DNA of 33,060 nucleotides from Syntrophomonas sp. (lineage in GTDB: Bacteria; Bacillota; Syntrophomonadia; Syntrophomonadales; Syntrophomonadaceae): the NCBI RefSeq assembly GCF_028707975.1, contig NZ_JAQVZX010000020.1, positions 1 through 33,060 on the forward strand. Reading direction: 5' to 3'. A model generated the notes under the pieces. That model saw only the letters and a program-made list of their open reading frames with translations. It did no database searches and was not told the origin of the DNA. The position numbers and the translations under genes were made by a program. Below are positions 8,396-14,582 of the stretch, piece by piece; within the stretch, counting starts at the first letter, position 1; each line of letters opens with the position of its first letter.

Positions 8396-9064
8396 TCAAG
8401 CCCAGGGTAGCCCATTTTTCTTAATGCACTCAATCATGCTCTGCTCGGCATTTTCAATGTGTTCCTGGGCTAATTGCCTTGATAGCTGTATATCTCGGGA
8501 TTGGATGGCTTCCACTATACCGCGATGCTCCTGCAGGGATTGCTGCATCCGACCGGGATAGGACAGCGATGTGCTTCTAAACCTTTGAATCTGTTCGCGC
8601 AGGTTATTGATTATGGCCGTTAGTCTCTGGTTGCGACTGGCCCGATAGATGGCCTCGTGGAACTTGGTATCCACTTCCACCAGCTTGTCCATATCATTAC
8701 TGCTGATGGCATCGACCTTTTCTACCAATAGCCTTTCCATTTCTTCTAATTCCTCGTCTGTTATCCTTTCTGCGGCCAGCCCCGCAGCCAGGGCCTCCAG
8801 GGCCGCTCTAATCTCGAAAATATCCGCTACATCCTTGAGGGAGATATCCGCTACATAGGCTCCCTTGCGAGGAACCATAACAATAAAGCCCTCCAGCTCA
8901 AGTTTGCGCAGAGCCTCCCGGATAGGGGTTCGTGATACTCCCAGTTCTTCCGCTAGCTGGATCTCCATCAATCTTTCCCGGGGTTTCAATGCTCCATTCT
9001 TGATGGCTTCCCGGATGGCCTCGAGTACCAGTTCACGCAAAGGCTTGTAGGAATCAAGATCCAC
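8396..9064 (-). CDS. GntR-family transcriptional regulator, FCD (FadR) subfamily
   Basis: This 222-residue protein has an N-terminal winged helix-turn-helix (residues ~8-72; recognition region LGVSRTPIREALRKLELEG at 41-59) and a C-terminal all-helical FCD ligand domain (~75-210) with the usual metal-ligand pattern (VDTKFHEAI, EHRGIVEAI, AQEHIENAE). It is the first gene of a two-gene unit with the MobA-like gene and may control it; the ligand is unknown. Start: GTG at 9064 has its nearest AGGAG 18 nt upstream, which is far. An in-frame ATT 30 nt earlier sits 6 nt after AAAGAGGTGA, so the true start may be non-standard. A GTATAC palindrome lies upstream at 9155-9160. Confidence 0.93.
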   Translation of the reverse strand: MDLDSYKPLRELVLEAIREAIKNGALKPRERLMEIQLAEELGVSRTPIREALRKLELEGFIVMVPRKGAYVADISLKDVADIFEIRAALEALAAGLAAERITDEELEEMERLLVEKVDAISSNDMDKLVEVDTKFHEAIYRASRNQRLTAIINNLREQIQRFRSTSLSYPGRMQQSLQEHRGIVEAIQSRDIQLSRQLAQEHIENAEQSMIECIKKNGLPWA

Positions 9065-9154
9065 CGGCGATAAGCGCTTTTCTCCTGTATTAATAAAAAG
9101 TCACCTCTTTATGCAAGTTATCCTTGCCTTATCCCCATTTACCCCACACTATAT

Positions 9155-9160
9155 GTATAC
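9155..9160. promoter_or_regulatory. GTATAC palindrome, possible operator upstream of the GntR gene
   Basis: Many FCD-type GntR regulators bind short palindromes centred on GTATAC or similar. One copy lies about 90 bp upstream of the regulator start, in the 168-bp gap after ispE. A 6-bp palindrome alone is weak evidence; symmetry does not extend well beyond the core. Confidence 0.25.
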
Positions 9161-9232
9161 TTTTTTTCGGAGAGGTTTATTTAACTACACCTTACTTGGG
9201 GCAAGGTTAATAATTGAGTTCTGTTCGCCTCT

Positions 9233-10129
9233 TCATGGGGATATTCCTTTACTATACCCTTCCTTAACATACGATGAAAGCAAAAACACCTCCTGATAAC
9301 GAGTGCAAAATTGGGCCCGGGCCTTTGAGGCCTGCTCTTCCTCCGTAAAGATTCCCATAACGCTAGGTCCGCTACCGGACATCAAGGCATTCAACGCCCC
9401 CATTTCTCTCAACTCTGCTTTTATAGCTGCAATCTCCGGAAATTTCCTTAAACATACTGTTTCCAAGACATTACCCATGTTCCTGGCTATATTTATAATA
9501 TCATAATCCTCCCAAGCCGCAAGAAAAGCGGAATTATCAGGGGATTCTTCTACTTGAGTCAAATCCAATTCCCGGTAAACTTCCGCTGTGGAAAGCTGGA
9601 AATCCGGTTTGACCAGGATTATAAAGGGTAAGAACTGGTCGGGCATTCTGCTTAGTATTTCCCCTCGTCCCCGGGCCAAATGGCTGCCACCGGCCAGACA
9701 AAAGGCAACATCAGAACCTATAGCAACTGCCAGTTCCAGCATTTCCCCTTCTTCCAAGCCCAACTCATAGAGCTTATTTATCCCCTGTATAACAGCGGCG
9801 GCATCACTGCTTCCCCCGGCCAATCCTGCAGCTATGGGTATGTTTTTTTCTATAAAGATATCTACTCCCTCTATATGAGCATGACGAGCATGTTTTTCCA
9901 AAATCATATCTGCCGCCTGATAAGCCAGATTTTCTTCATTAGTGGGAATCAGGCTGCTGTTGCTCTTAATCTGGATACCGCCTGCGGCCTTGGCAATCTC
10001 TATTATATCAAGCAGATTCACCTGGTGCATCACCGTCTCTAACTCATGATAACCATCACTTCTCTTTCCCTTTACATCCAGGGTAAGATTGACTTTGGCC
10101 GGCGCCTCTATAACAATGCTTCTTTTCAT
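9233..10129 (-). CDS. ispE: 4-diphosphocytidyl-2-C-methyl-D-erythritol kinase
   Basis: IspE phosphorylates CDP-ME with ATP in the MEP isoprenoid pathway. The protein (298 aa from the chosen start) begins with IEAPAKVNLTLDVKGKRSDGYHEL, containing the substrate Lys, and has the GHMP kinase ATP loop PIAAGLAGGSSDAAA at about residues 98-112 and a C-terminal MSGSGPSVMGIF motif. Start: the frame opens at 10213, but that extension is derived from a MITE-like fragment. ATG at 10129 (MKRSIVIEAP) fits the family; GAAAGGA lies about 13 nt upstream, and an ATG at 10141 is almost fused to that site. In B. subtilis ispE also lies in this neighbourhood, near veg. Confidence 0.95.
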   Translation of the reverse strand: MKRSIVIEAPAKVNLTLDVKGKRSDGYHELETVMHQVNLLDIIEIAKAAGGIQIKSNSSLIPTNEENLAYQAADMILEKHARHAHIEGVDIFIEKNIPIAAGLAGGSSDAAAVIQGINKLYELGLEEGEMLELAVAIGSDVAFCLAGGSHLARGRGEILSRMPDQFLPFIILVKPDFQLSTAEVYRELDLTQVEESPDNSAFLAAWEDYDIINIARNMGNVLETVCLRKFPEIAAIKAELREMGALNALMSGSGPSVMGIFTEEEQASKARAQFCTRYQEVFLLSSYVKEGYSKGISP

Positions 10130-10170
10130 AAATATAGCCATTCCTTTCGCCTGCTCAACTTCACCGGGTA

Positions 10171-10243
10171 TTGCATCCATACTTCGCCAATGTCGCTCGT
10201 AACATTTGTGCAACTCTTATACAACAAATGGGGTTTTGGCAGC
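10171..10243 (+). repeat. Right-half fragment of the MITE-like element
   Basis: It shows the family's right half in order: TTGCATCCATACTTCGCCAA, CGCTCGTAACATTTGTGCAA, CTTATACAACAAA and GGGGTTTT followed by GGCAGC. It overlaps the region just upstream of the ispE start, so it forms part of the ispE leader. Confidence 0.6.
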
Positions 10244-10360
10244 AACATCAAAGTTAAGTCCTATAGGCTGTTTAAGCATGACATAACTGCCCGGAGCGTC
10301 ACAGCCATTTTTTACCATGTGCTTATAAGCAGTCTATCACAAAATTATATATCCTGCAAA

Positions 10361-10390
10361 AACAAAAAGGAACGGAAAAATTTCCGCTCC
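10361..10390 (-). terminator. Rho-independent terminator after spoIIR
   Basis: On the minus strand GGAGCGGAAA pairs with TTTCCGTTCC (one G-T wobble) and is followed by TTTTTGTTTTT. It starts about 20 nt after the spoIIR stop codon and would isolate spoIIR from ispE. Confidence 0.8.
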
Positions 10391-10409
10391 CAGTAGGGGA
10401 AAGGATTGT

Positions 10410-10976
10410 TTAGTGCTTGGATGTACGGAATTTCGCTCCTTTAGGGATTAGTTCCAAGCACTTGAAACTTACTTTGGCTTCCTCAGAGCTATGCAGGCTT
10501 AATCCCTGCTCAGAGGAGGAGACCATACAGAGAGGGGGGAACAGGACGCACCACCAGTTTTTCCCTTCACCACGGCCTATGGTAACCCGCACTGCCTGGT
10601 ATTCTCCCTGGGGCAAAACCAGGTTGCCATATGATTTGGTGGGGAATTGGTATTCACCCAATGATACTTGCACGGGATATTTATAACCATTGGCAGTTAC
10701 TACTGCCTCGGCAGTTCTTTTAATTCCTGGTATATCCTTCAAAGCGGCCTGGCGCGCCTGCTCTACATTATCCATTCCGGCAAATTCCTTTTTCATCATC
10801 TCCACTACGGCATCTTTCACCTGCAGTTTGAGAGTTTGGTCGGCCAGGCTGTCACTGTTGGCAATTACATGCAACCTGAGAACGCTTTTATTGAGGGGCT
10901 TTTCTTCCAGGTAAAGACTGGTTCCCAAAAGGATTAGCACCGCAGCAAGTATAATTCCAAATGTTTTTTTAGGCAT
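10410..10976 (-). CDS. spoIIR: Stage II sporulation protein R
   Basis: SpoIIR is made in the forespore under sigma-F, is exported to the intermembrane space, and triggers SpoIIGA to process pro-sigma-E in the mother cell. The 188-residue protein has a short N-terminal hydrophobic segment (residues ~5-22) and the family hallmark LRLHVIANSDSLADQTLKL, then GYKYPVQVSLGEYQFPTKSYG, LPQGEYQAVRVTIGRGEGKNWWCVLFPPLC. The C-terminus (VSFKCLELI) is typical. Start ATG at 10976 follows AAGGAG. An exact sigma-F-type promoter lies just upstream (11002-11031) and a terminator downstream, so it appears monocistronic. Confidence 0.96.
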   Translation of the reverse strand: MPKKTFGIILAAVLILLGTSLYLEEKPLNKSVLRLHVIANSDSLADQTLKLQVKDAVVEMMKKEFAGMDNVEQARQAALKDIPGIKRTAEAVVTANGYKYPVQVSLGEYQFPTKSYGNLVLPQGEYQAVRVTIGRGEGKNWWCVLFPPLCMVSSSEQGLSLHSSEEAKVSFKCLELIPKGAKFRTSKH

Positions 10977-11001
10977 AAAAAATACTCTCCTTTCTCAATA
11001 A

Positions 11002-11031
11002 AAGTCTTTCCGAAACTTTCGATTTTTAAAC
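11002..11031 (-). promoter_or_regulatory. Sigma-F-type promoter of spoIIR
   Basis: Reading the minus strand, GTTTA (11031-11027) is separated by exactly 15 nt from GGAAAGACTT (11011-11002). These match the Bacillus sigma-F consensus GYWTA-N15-GGNRANANTW at every constrained position. The expected start of transcription is near 10995, about 20 nt before the spoIIR ATG. Confidence 0.75.
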
Positions 11032-11040
11032 CTGATTATT

Positions 11041-11165
11041 GAATCCACAGCAAAAGGGCTTAAATCTTGTTTTGTTTAAATAAATATAGCGCTCTCCCTC
11101 GCTATGCATGGGCAACGCCTGCGGCTTGTCTCGCGGCTCAAGAGGGGTACGCGCTAAGGCTTGGC
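11041..11165 (+). repeat. Degenerate repeat sharing internal modules with the MITE-like family
   Basis: The stretch contains AAATAAATATAGCGCTC, TATGCATGGGCAAC and TCTCGCGGCTCAAGAGGGG...CGCGCTAA. The last module also occurs inside the element at 15963-16244, and ATGGGCAAC with ATAAATATA recurs near 22370. No clear TIRs remain, apart from a CCACAGCAAAAG sequence at the left. Confidence 0.45.
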
Positions 11166-11196
11166 AACCTTCATAGCAAGCATCCCGCAACGCCAG

Positions 11197-11226
11197 GAAG
11201 GCTGCCCGCTTGCGCCGGCAGCCTTC
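11197..11226. repeat. Strong hairpin downstream of the RHH gene
   Basis: GAAGGCTGCC and GGCAGCCTTC form a perfect 10-bp stem with a 10-nt loop, starting about 28 nt beyond the stop codon of the ribbon-helix-helix gene. No T-run follows on the minus strand, so it may stabilise a transcript end rather than terminate. Confidence 0.5.
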
Positions 11227-11253
11227 TTCAGGGCTTTTCTATGGGTAGCTTTC

Positions 11254-11415
11254 CTATTCGCTTTTAATCCCTTCCTGTCTGGCCAGGTACTCACGAATTA
11301 TCATTCTAACCAGGGCGCTGCGCGAGATCTGGTTCTTTCTGGCCAGTTCTTTTATATGGTCTACCTGAATTTTAGTCAGGTAGAAGGTGGCATGTTCAAA
11401 TTTGTCCGTTGCCAT
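11254..11415 (-). CDS. Small ribbon-helix-helix (CopG/Arc-type) DNA-binding protein
   Basis: A 53-codon gene: ATG at 11415 is preceded by a very strong GGGGAGGAGG about 6 nt away, and TAG is at 11256-11254. The product starts MATDKFEHATFYLTKIQVDH, continues IKELARKNQISRSALVRMII and ends REYLARQEGIKSE. The pattern is beta-strand (ATFYLTKIQ), helix (VDHIKELARKN), turn and second helix (SRSALVRMIIREYLARQ), which is the RHH fold of CopG/Arc repressors that dimerise to bind DNA. No toxin-like partner is adjacent: upstream is the patatin gene, downstream spoIIR. The target is unknown; autoregulation or control of the patatin gene is possible. Confidence 0.85.
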   Translation of the reverse strand: MATDKFEHATFYLTKIQVDHIKELARKNQISRSALVRMIIREYLARQEGIKSE

Positions 11416-11505
11416 TTTAACCTCCTCCCCGCCTCCAACCGCAATTAGGCCAAATCCTTGCTTTGTGGATATTATATGTAAATAGCAGTAGTTCTGTTAC
11501 TCGCG

Positions 11506-12366
11506 TTAGTCTTGCAATCTTCTTTTGATTTCTTCTATTCTGGCTTTGGCGGCTCGCCTTCCGGCCCGAATAATCTTTTCCGCCTGCTCAATATCATCCA
11601 GGTGAACATCTTTTACCTGAGGATGAATAAGCAGGTCGGCAAAAAGCGCTTCAGCTGTGGCGGAGGTTTCATAGGCCAAGATATTTAAGCTGCGGGATAC
11701 AATTTCTACTATCCCGGTAACTTTCTCCGTATAGCTCTCCCGCCCCAAGTTAACGGAAACAATAACATCTGCACCCATGATTTTTTGTATTTCTACCGGA
11801 ACCATTTCTTTTACCCCGCCATCGACCATCTGCATTCCTCTGAACTGCAGGGGAACGAAAGCAGCCGGAATAGATGTGCTGGCGCGGACTGCTTCACTTA
11901 AAAGGGCTTCTCTAATTATTAGCCGGAGACCCATAGCTTCAATGTTTTGATTGGTGAATATTATCTCCCGACCGGAGTTGATATCACAAGCGATAATACT
12001 TAGAGGAACTCTACTCTCTGCCAGGGTCTTTCCCCTGGTCCATTCGTAAAGCAATTTCTCCAGCTTATCTCCTTTGATAAGACCATCCAGGCTGGCCTTA
12101 ACCCCTGGAAGCAATATGGCCGCAAAAAATTTAATAAAGGCCAGGTAATTATAATCGATATAATCCTTGACTTTGAGCTGCATCGCTAGTTCCTGCATTC
12201 GCCAGGGCGAGAGGCCACTGGCATAGAGAGCCGCGACAATGCTTCCGGCACTGCTTCCCGATATGGCGGAAATTGCGACCTGGTTTTCTTCCAGCACCTG
12301 CAATACCCCAATATGTGCCAAACCTTTAAGCCCGCCGCCTCCGAGAGCCAGGCCCAAGCTTTTCAT
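11506..12366 (-). CDS. Patatin-like phospholipase (RssA type)
   Basis: The 286-residue protein has the patatin signatures: oxyanion-hole GGGGLKGLAHIG at the N-terminus, nucleophile elbow GSSAGS, and catalytic Asp in MVDGGV (Ser-Asp dyad lipid acyl hydrolase). Length and order match bacterial RssA/YchK-like proteins, whose natural lipid substrates are generally unknown. There is no signal peptide, so it is probably cytosolic or membrane-associated. Start: ATG at 12366 is 5 nt after GGGGGGAGG; a longer frame to 12444 reads through a dispersed repeat and is not credible. The Shine-Dalgarno sequence is fused to the end of that repeat. Confidence 0.92.
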   Translation of the reverse strand: MKSLGLALGGGGLKGLAHIGVLQVLEENQVAISAISGSSAGSIVAALYASGLSPWRMQELAMQLKVKDYIDYNYLAFIKFFAAILLPGVKASLDGLIKGDKLEKLLYEWTRGKTLAESRVPLSIIACDINSGREIIFTNQNIEAMGLRLIIREALLSEAVRASTSIPAAFVPLQFRGMQMVDGGVKEMVPVEIQKIMGADVIVSVNLGRESYTEKVTGIVEIVSRSLNILAYETSATAEALFADLLIHPQVKDVHLDDIEQAEKIIRAGRRAAKARIEEIKRRLQD

Positions 12367-12374
12367 ACTAACCT

Positions 12375-12410
12375 CCCCCCATGCCCCGTGGACACAACCA
12401 CCAATGAAAA
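12375..12410 (-). repeat. TTGTGTCC/GGGCATGG repeat, copy 1
   Basis: In minus orientation it reads TTTTCATTGGTGGTTGTGTCC followed by ACGGGGCATGGGGGG. The same block occurs at 12489-12546, 26803-26868 and 31148-31215. Copies 1 and 2 are exactly 110 bp apart in direct orientation. This copy runs into the Shine-Dalgarno sequence of the patatin gene. Confidence 0.8.
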
Positions 12411-12488
12411 GTGAATCCAATTGTTCTTGAACGCTAAGATACACCTGTTTATATTAATCCCTCACCCCTCACTTTTCTTACCAACCCT

Positions 12489-12546
12489 CCATGCCCCGTG
12501 GACACAACCGCCAATGAAAATAAAGGCATTACAGGAGGTATTATAG
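12489..12546 (-). repeat. TTGTGTCC/GGGCATGG repeat, copy 2
   Basis: The minus strand reads CTATAATACCTCCTGTAATG, then TATTTTCATTGGCGGTTGTG, then TCCACGGGGCATGG. The extended left part is shared with copy 4 at 31148-31215. Beyond the right end, AAGAAAAGTGAGGGGTGAGG is shared with copy 3. The repeat is joined directly to a MITE-like element that has lost the tip of its left end. Confidence 0.8.
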
Positions 12547-12774
12547 CAAAAAGTTATAAATATGCATTAGCTTGCATAAATATACCGCTCAGCTACCTCA
12601 GTAGCGACACCCGCAGGGTGAATCGCTCTCACCTGCTCGCCTTCGCCGGTGCAACCTTAATAGTGACCTCCGAAGGGTGGAGCATCCGTTGTACCCGAAG
12701 GGTGTTGCATCCATGCTTCACCAGCGCTTTGTATATTTATGCAACCCTTATGCAACAAAAAGGGGTTTTTGCAG
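12547..12774 (+). mobile_element. MITE-like element, copy with truncated left tip
   Basis: The left arm begins CAAAAAGTTATAAATATGCA and continues TTAGCTTGCATAAATATACC; the right arm reads TTTGTATATTTATGCAACCC, TTATGCAACAAAAAGG and GGTTTTTGCAG. The two arms are imperfect inverted repeats of about 44 bp. Two internal cores, ACCTCAGTAGCGAC (12595-12608) and ACCTTAATAGTGAC (12654-12667), are followed by CCGCAGGGTG or CCGAAGGGTG. The CCACTG tip is replaced by repeat copy 2. No coding capacity. Confidence 0.75.
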
Positions 12775-12783
12775 CTGATTCAC

Positions 12784-12838
12784 CAGATATATTATGATAT
12801 ATATCAGAAGGACCGTCCCCGTGATATATTATCCCCGT
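12784..12838 (+). repeat. Palindromic GACCGTCCCC repeat, copy 1
   Basis: ATATATCA and TGATATAT form an inverted repeat around AGAAGGACCGTCCCCG, which itself contains GGAC/GTCC. A related double copy lies upstream of tmk at 30926-30998 in inverse orientation. The layout resembles REP-type extragenic palindromes; no REP-associated transposase gene is in the window. Confidence 0.7.
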
Positions 12839-12871
12839 CTGAAATGGAGCAACTGCTCCTTTGACTTATAT

Positions 12872-13090
12872 TCAGCGGTTACATTTGCGAACCATATAAC
12901 GCGACACTCTCTGGATGCTATCTTTATTGCTCTGCCCAAGTTCCTGCCAAAAACCCTGATACTCCTCAACTGCACTTTCTTGCTGATAATTAAGAATTTT
13001 CTGATCCAAATCCTTCTGGATAGCCAGTATTTCTTCCAGTTGTTTTCTCATCAGATTTTTATCCTGGCGACTAATTTTAAAGCTAATCAA
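12872..13090 (-). CDS. Small coiled-coil protein of unknown function
   Basis: This 72-residue reading frame starts with TTG at 13090, about 7 nt after a GGGGGG run. The product is charged and mostly helical (KNLMRKQLEEILAIQKDLDQKILNYQQES), suggesting one coiled coil, and ends in a basic VRKCNR tail. I do not recognise a family. It sits 73 bp downstream of the SPOCS-like gene, separated by a stem-loop, on the same strand. The gene could be real but small; support is the start signal and plausible composition only. Confidence 0.5.
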   Translation of the reverse strand: MISFKISRQDKNLMRKQLEEILAIQKDLDQKILNYQQESAVEEYQGFWQELGQSNKDSIQRVSRYMVRKCNR

Positions 13091-13113
13091 AATATCCCCC
13101 CGCTACTCAAGAA

Positions 13114-13146
13114 AGTAAATGCCCGGCTAAGAGCCGAGCATTTACT
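13114..13146 (-). terminator. Stem-loop after the SPOCS-like gene
   Basis: On the minus strand AGTAAATGCTCGGCT pairs with AGCCGGGCATTTACT with one mismatch around a 3-nt loop, followed by TTCTTG, a poor T-run. It begins about 18 nt beyond the stop codon at 13164 and probably ends or attenuates that transcript. Confidence 0.6.
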
Positions 13147-13163
13147 GGTTTTAGCCTTTCGCT

Positions 13164-13730
13164 TTAATAATCTACATCCGGATCCAACTCTCCGTATACC
13201 ACTACATCATGGAATTTGCCCAATTTGTCGATGATATCAACATATACTTTAAGCCCGATACAGGTTCCCTTGATGGGCGTGGTCAGTTTGCAAGGATTGC
13301 TGCTATCCTCGCAATTGCCTTTAATCTCAAAATCAAAGCTCCAGTTCTTCAGGATAATTTCCGATTGTTCAATTTCATTGCGGAATTCTTCAGTAGTAAG
13401 GGGCGGATCGAATTCATCCAGTTCTATGGATTGATCATAGCGGTCAGTCACGGTGATAATCTGGTACTCACCTTCCACCAGAACAAAAAGGATTACTTCA
13501 TAGTCGATAAAGATTTTTACTTTGTTGAAACAGAGATCCTCGTACGCCTTGATAACTTTAACCTTAATGTCTTCCACACAAGATACTTTTCCACCCACCT
13601 GCTCATCAGGTACACAGAAGACCGTGTCCAGTACTTTTACCTGTTTTTCAATATATTTGGCTTTGATAACCTTGGCCCAGAGATCCAGCATACAACCTTC
13701 GGGGAATTCACATTTTAGTAATCTAGACAC
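13164..13730 (-). CDS. SPOCS/DUF3794-like spore coat-type protein (tentative)
   Basis: The 188-residue protein is rich in alternating beta-strand pattern: VKVLDTVFCVPDEQVGG, then VEDIKVKVIKAYEDLCFNKV, KIFIDYEVILFVLVEGEYQI, and a second half ending TPIKGTCIGLKVYVDIIDKL. The 'KVxIDYEVxLFV' strand pair resembles SPOCS (DUF3794) domains found in SipL and other spore coat proteins of Clostridia. That assignment is by eye and could be wrong. It has eight Cys, some spaced as in a metal or disulfide site. Start: GTG at 13730, 9 nt after GGAGGG. It lies 111 bp after the second glycosyltransferase gene, behind an AT-rich hairpin. Confidence 0.7.
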   Translation of the reverse strand: MSRLLKCEFPEGCMLDLWAKVIKAKYIEKQVKVLDTVFCVPDEQVGGKVSCVEDIKVKVIKAYEDLCFNKVKIFIDYEVILFVLVEGEYQIITVTDRYDQSIELDEFDPPLTTEEFRNEIEQSEIILKNWSFDFEIKGNCEDSSNPCKLTTPIKGTCIGLKVYVDIIDKLGKFHDVVVYGELDPDVDY

Positions 13731-13778
13731 TTTACTTTCCCTCCTTTATCTAATATTCGCCTGTTTCCACAGGTTTTC

Positions 13779-13800
13779 GAAATTTGTTCTGTCAAATTTC
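13779..13800. repeat. AT-rich inverted repeat between glycosyltransferase and SPOCS-like genes
   Basis: GAAATTTG and CAAATTTC form an 8-bp perfect inverted repeat around TTCTGT. On the minus strand it includes a TTGACA hexamer but no convincing -10 follows. It may be a weak terminator after the glycosyltransferase or an operator for the SPOCS-like gene. Confidence 0.35.
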
Positions 13801-13841
13801 TAGGATATATTATGAAAGGAGGTAACAAAATGTGATTGCCC

Positions 13842-14582
13842 TTACGGTATTTTTATCTTTTTTGCCGCCAGCGAAGCTGGCAATGTGTCTTCCCTCATCA
13901 GATGGATACATTCTATACGGCCATCACAAAAAATACTTATCCCTTTTTCCCGGGCCTGGCGGCAGAAGCCGATATCCTCAGCCCCGTCACGCTCGGAGTA
14001 GCGAACCCCCAAGGGTTCAATCACCTTTCTCTTAATCAGGTAGGCAGCACCGGTACAATCAACCGGAAAAACCCGATCCCGGGGAAAACCCTGGCAATGC
14101 CGCAGATTGCCGGCGGCATCTTCCAGCAGTATATTGTAAATCGAATTATCCCCCACTTCTTCCCCGTTGCAGACCAGAGCGGAAACAATATCGCAATTAT
14201 CCTGCATCAAAAGGGATAAGCTCTTTGCTGGCAGCAAAATATCGCTGTCCACGGAAAATAAGTAAGCGGCATCAGATTTTAGAAATGACTCCAGCAGGCG
14301 GTTTCTCAGGAGAGCCAGATGGGAAAAGTTGTATTGGCCCCGTAAATGTCCATATTTATGGCCCAGGTTGCAGTAGATTAATCTCACCCTTCCCTTTTCT
14401 CGGCGGGCGAAATCTTCCAGAATCTGTGGGGTCTCATCTATGCAATCATTTATTATAAAGAGATATTCCCGCTGGGATTCCGGGTAGTCCAGTTGTTTTA
14501 ACGATGCCAGGTAACGTGGTAAAACCCAGGCCCGGTTACGAACCGGGCAGGCTATCATTACTTTATCAGCCATATCAGCCAT
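13842..14582 (-). CDS. GT-A-fold (family 2-like) glycosyltransferase
   Basis: The 246-residue protein begins MIACPVRNRAWVLPRYLASL, then YLFIINDCIDETPQILEDF, the nucleotide-sugar binding start of GT-A enzymes, and has the metal site FSVDSDILLPAKSL (DSD) and a later DCTGAAYLIKRKVIEPLG...DGAEDIGFCRQAREKG (acceptor/catalytic ED motif). No transmembrane helix is seen, so it acts in the cytosol. Start: ATG at 14582 (AAGGGGATGG about 8 nt upstream) overlaps the stop of the preceding glycosyltransferase by 8 nt; an ATG at 14573 is also possible. The overlap implies translational coupling and joint function. Confidence 0.88.
   Translation of the reverse strand: MADMADKVMIACPVRNRAWVLPRYLASLKQLDYPESQREYLFIINDCIDETPQILEDFARREKGRVRLIYCNLGHKYGHLRGQYNFSHLALLRNRLLESFLKSDAAYLFSVDSDILLPAKSLSLLMQDNCDIVSALVCNGEEVGDNSIYNILLEDAAGNLRHCQGFPRDRVFPVDCTGAAYLIKRKVIEPLGVRYSERDGAEDIGFCRQAREKGISIFCDGRIECIHLMREDTLPASLAAKKIKIP

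Noticed and set aside
10046-10396. 116-codon plus-strand frame upstream of ispE
   Set aside because: Covers the ispE start, a MITE fragment and the spoIIR terminator; composition and context argue against coding.
11254-11415. Antitoxin of a toxin-antitoxin pair
   Set aside because: The RHH fold fits an antitoxin, but no small toxin-like gene is adjacent on either side.
12239-12430. Plus-strand frame over the patatin 5' end
   Set aside because: Complement of coding sequence and of a repeat; no start signal.
12794-13234. 146-codon plus-strand frame
   Set aside because: Begins in a palindromic repeat and runs antisense to two minus-strand genes; no start signal.
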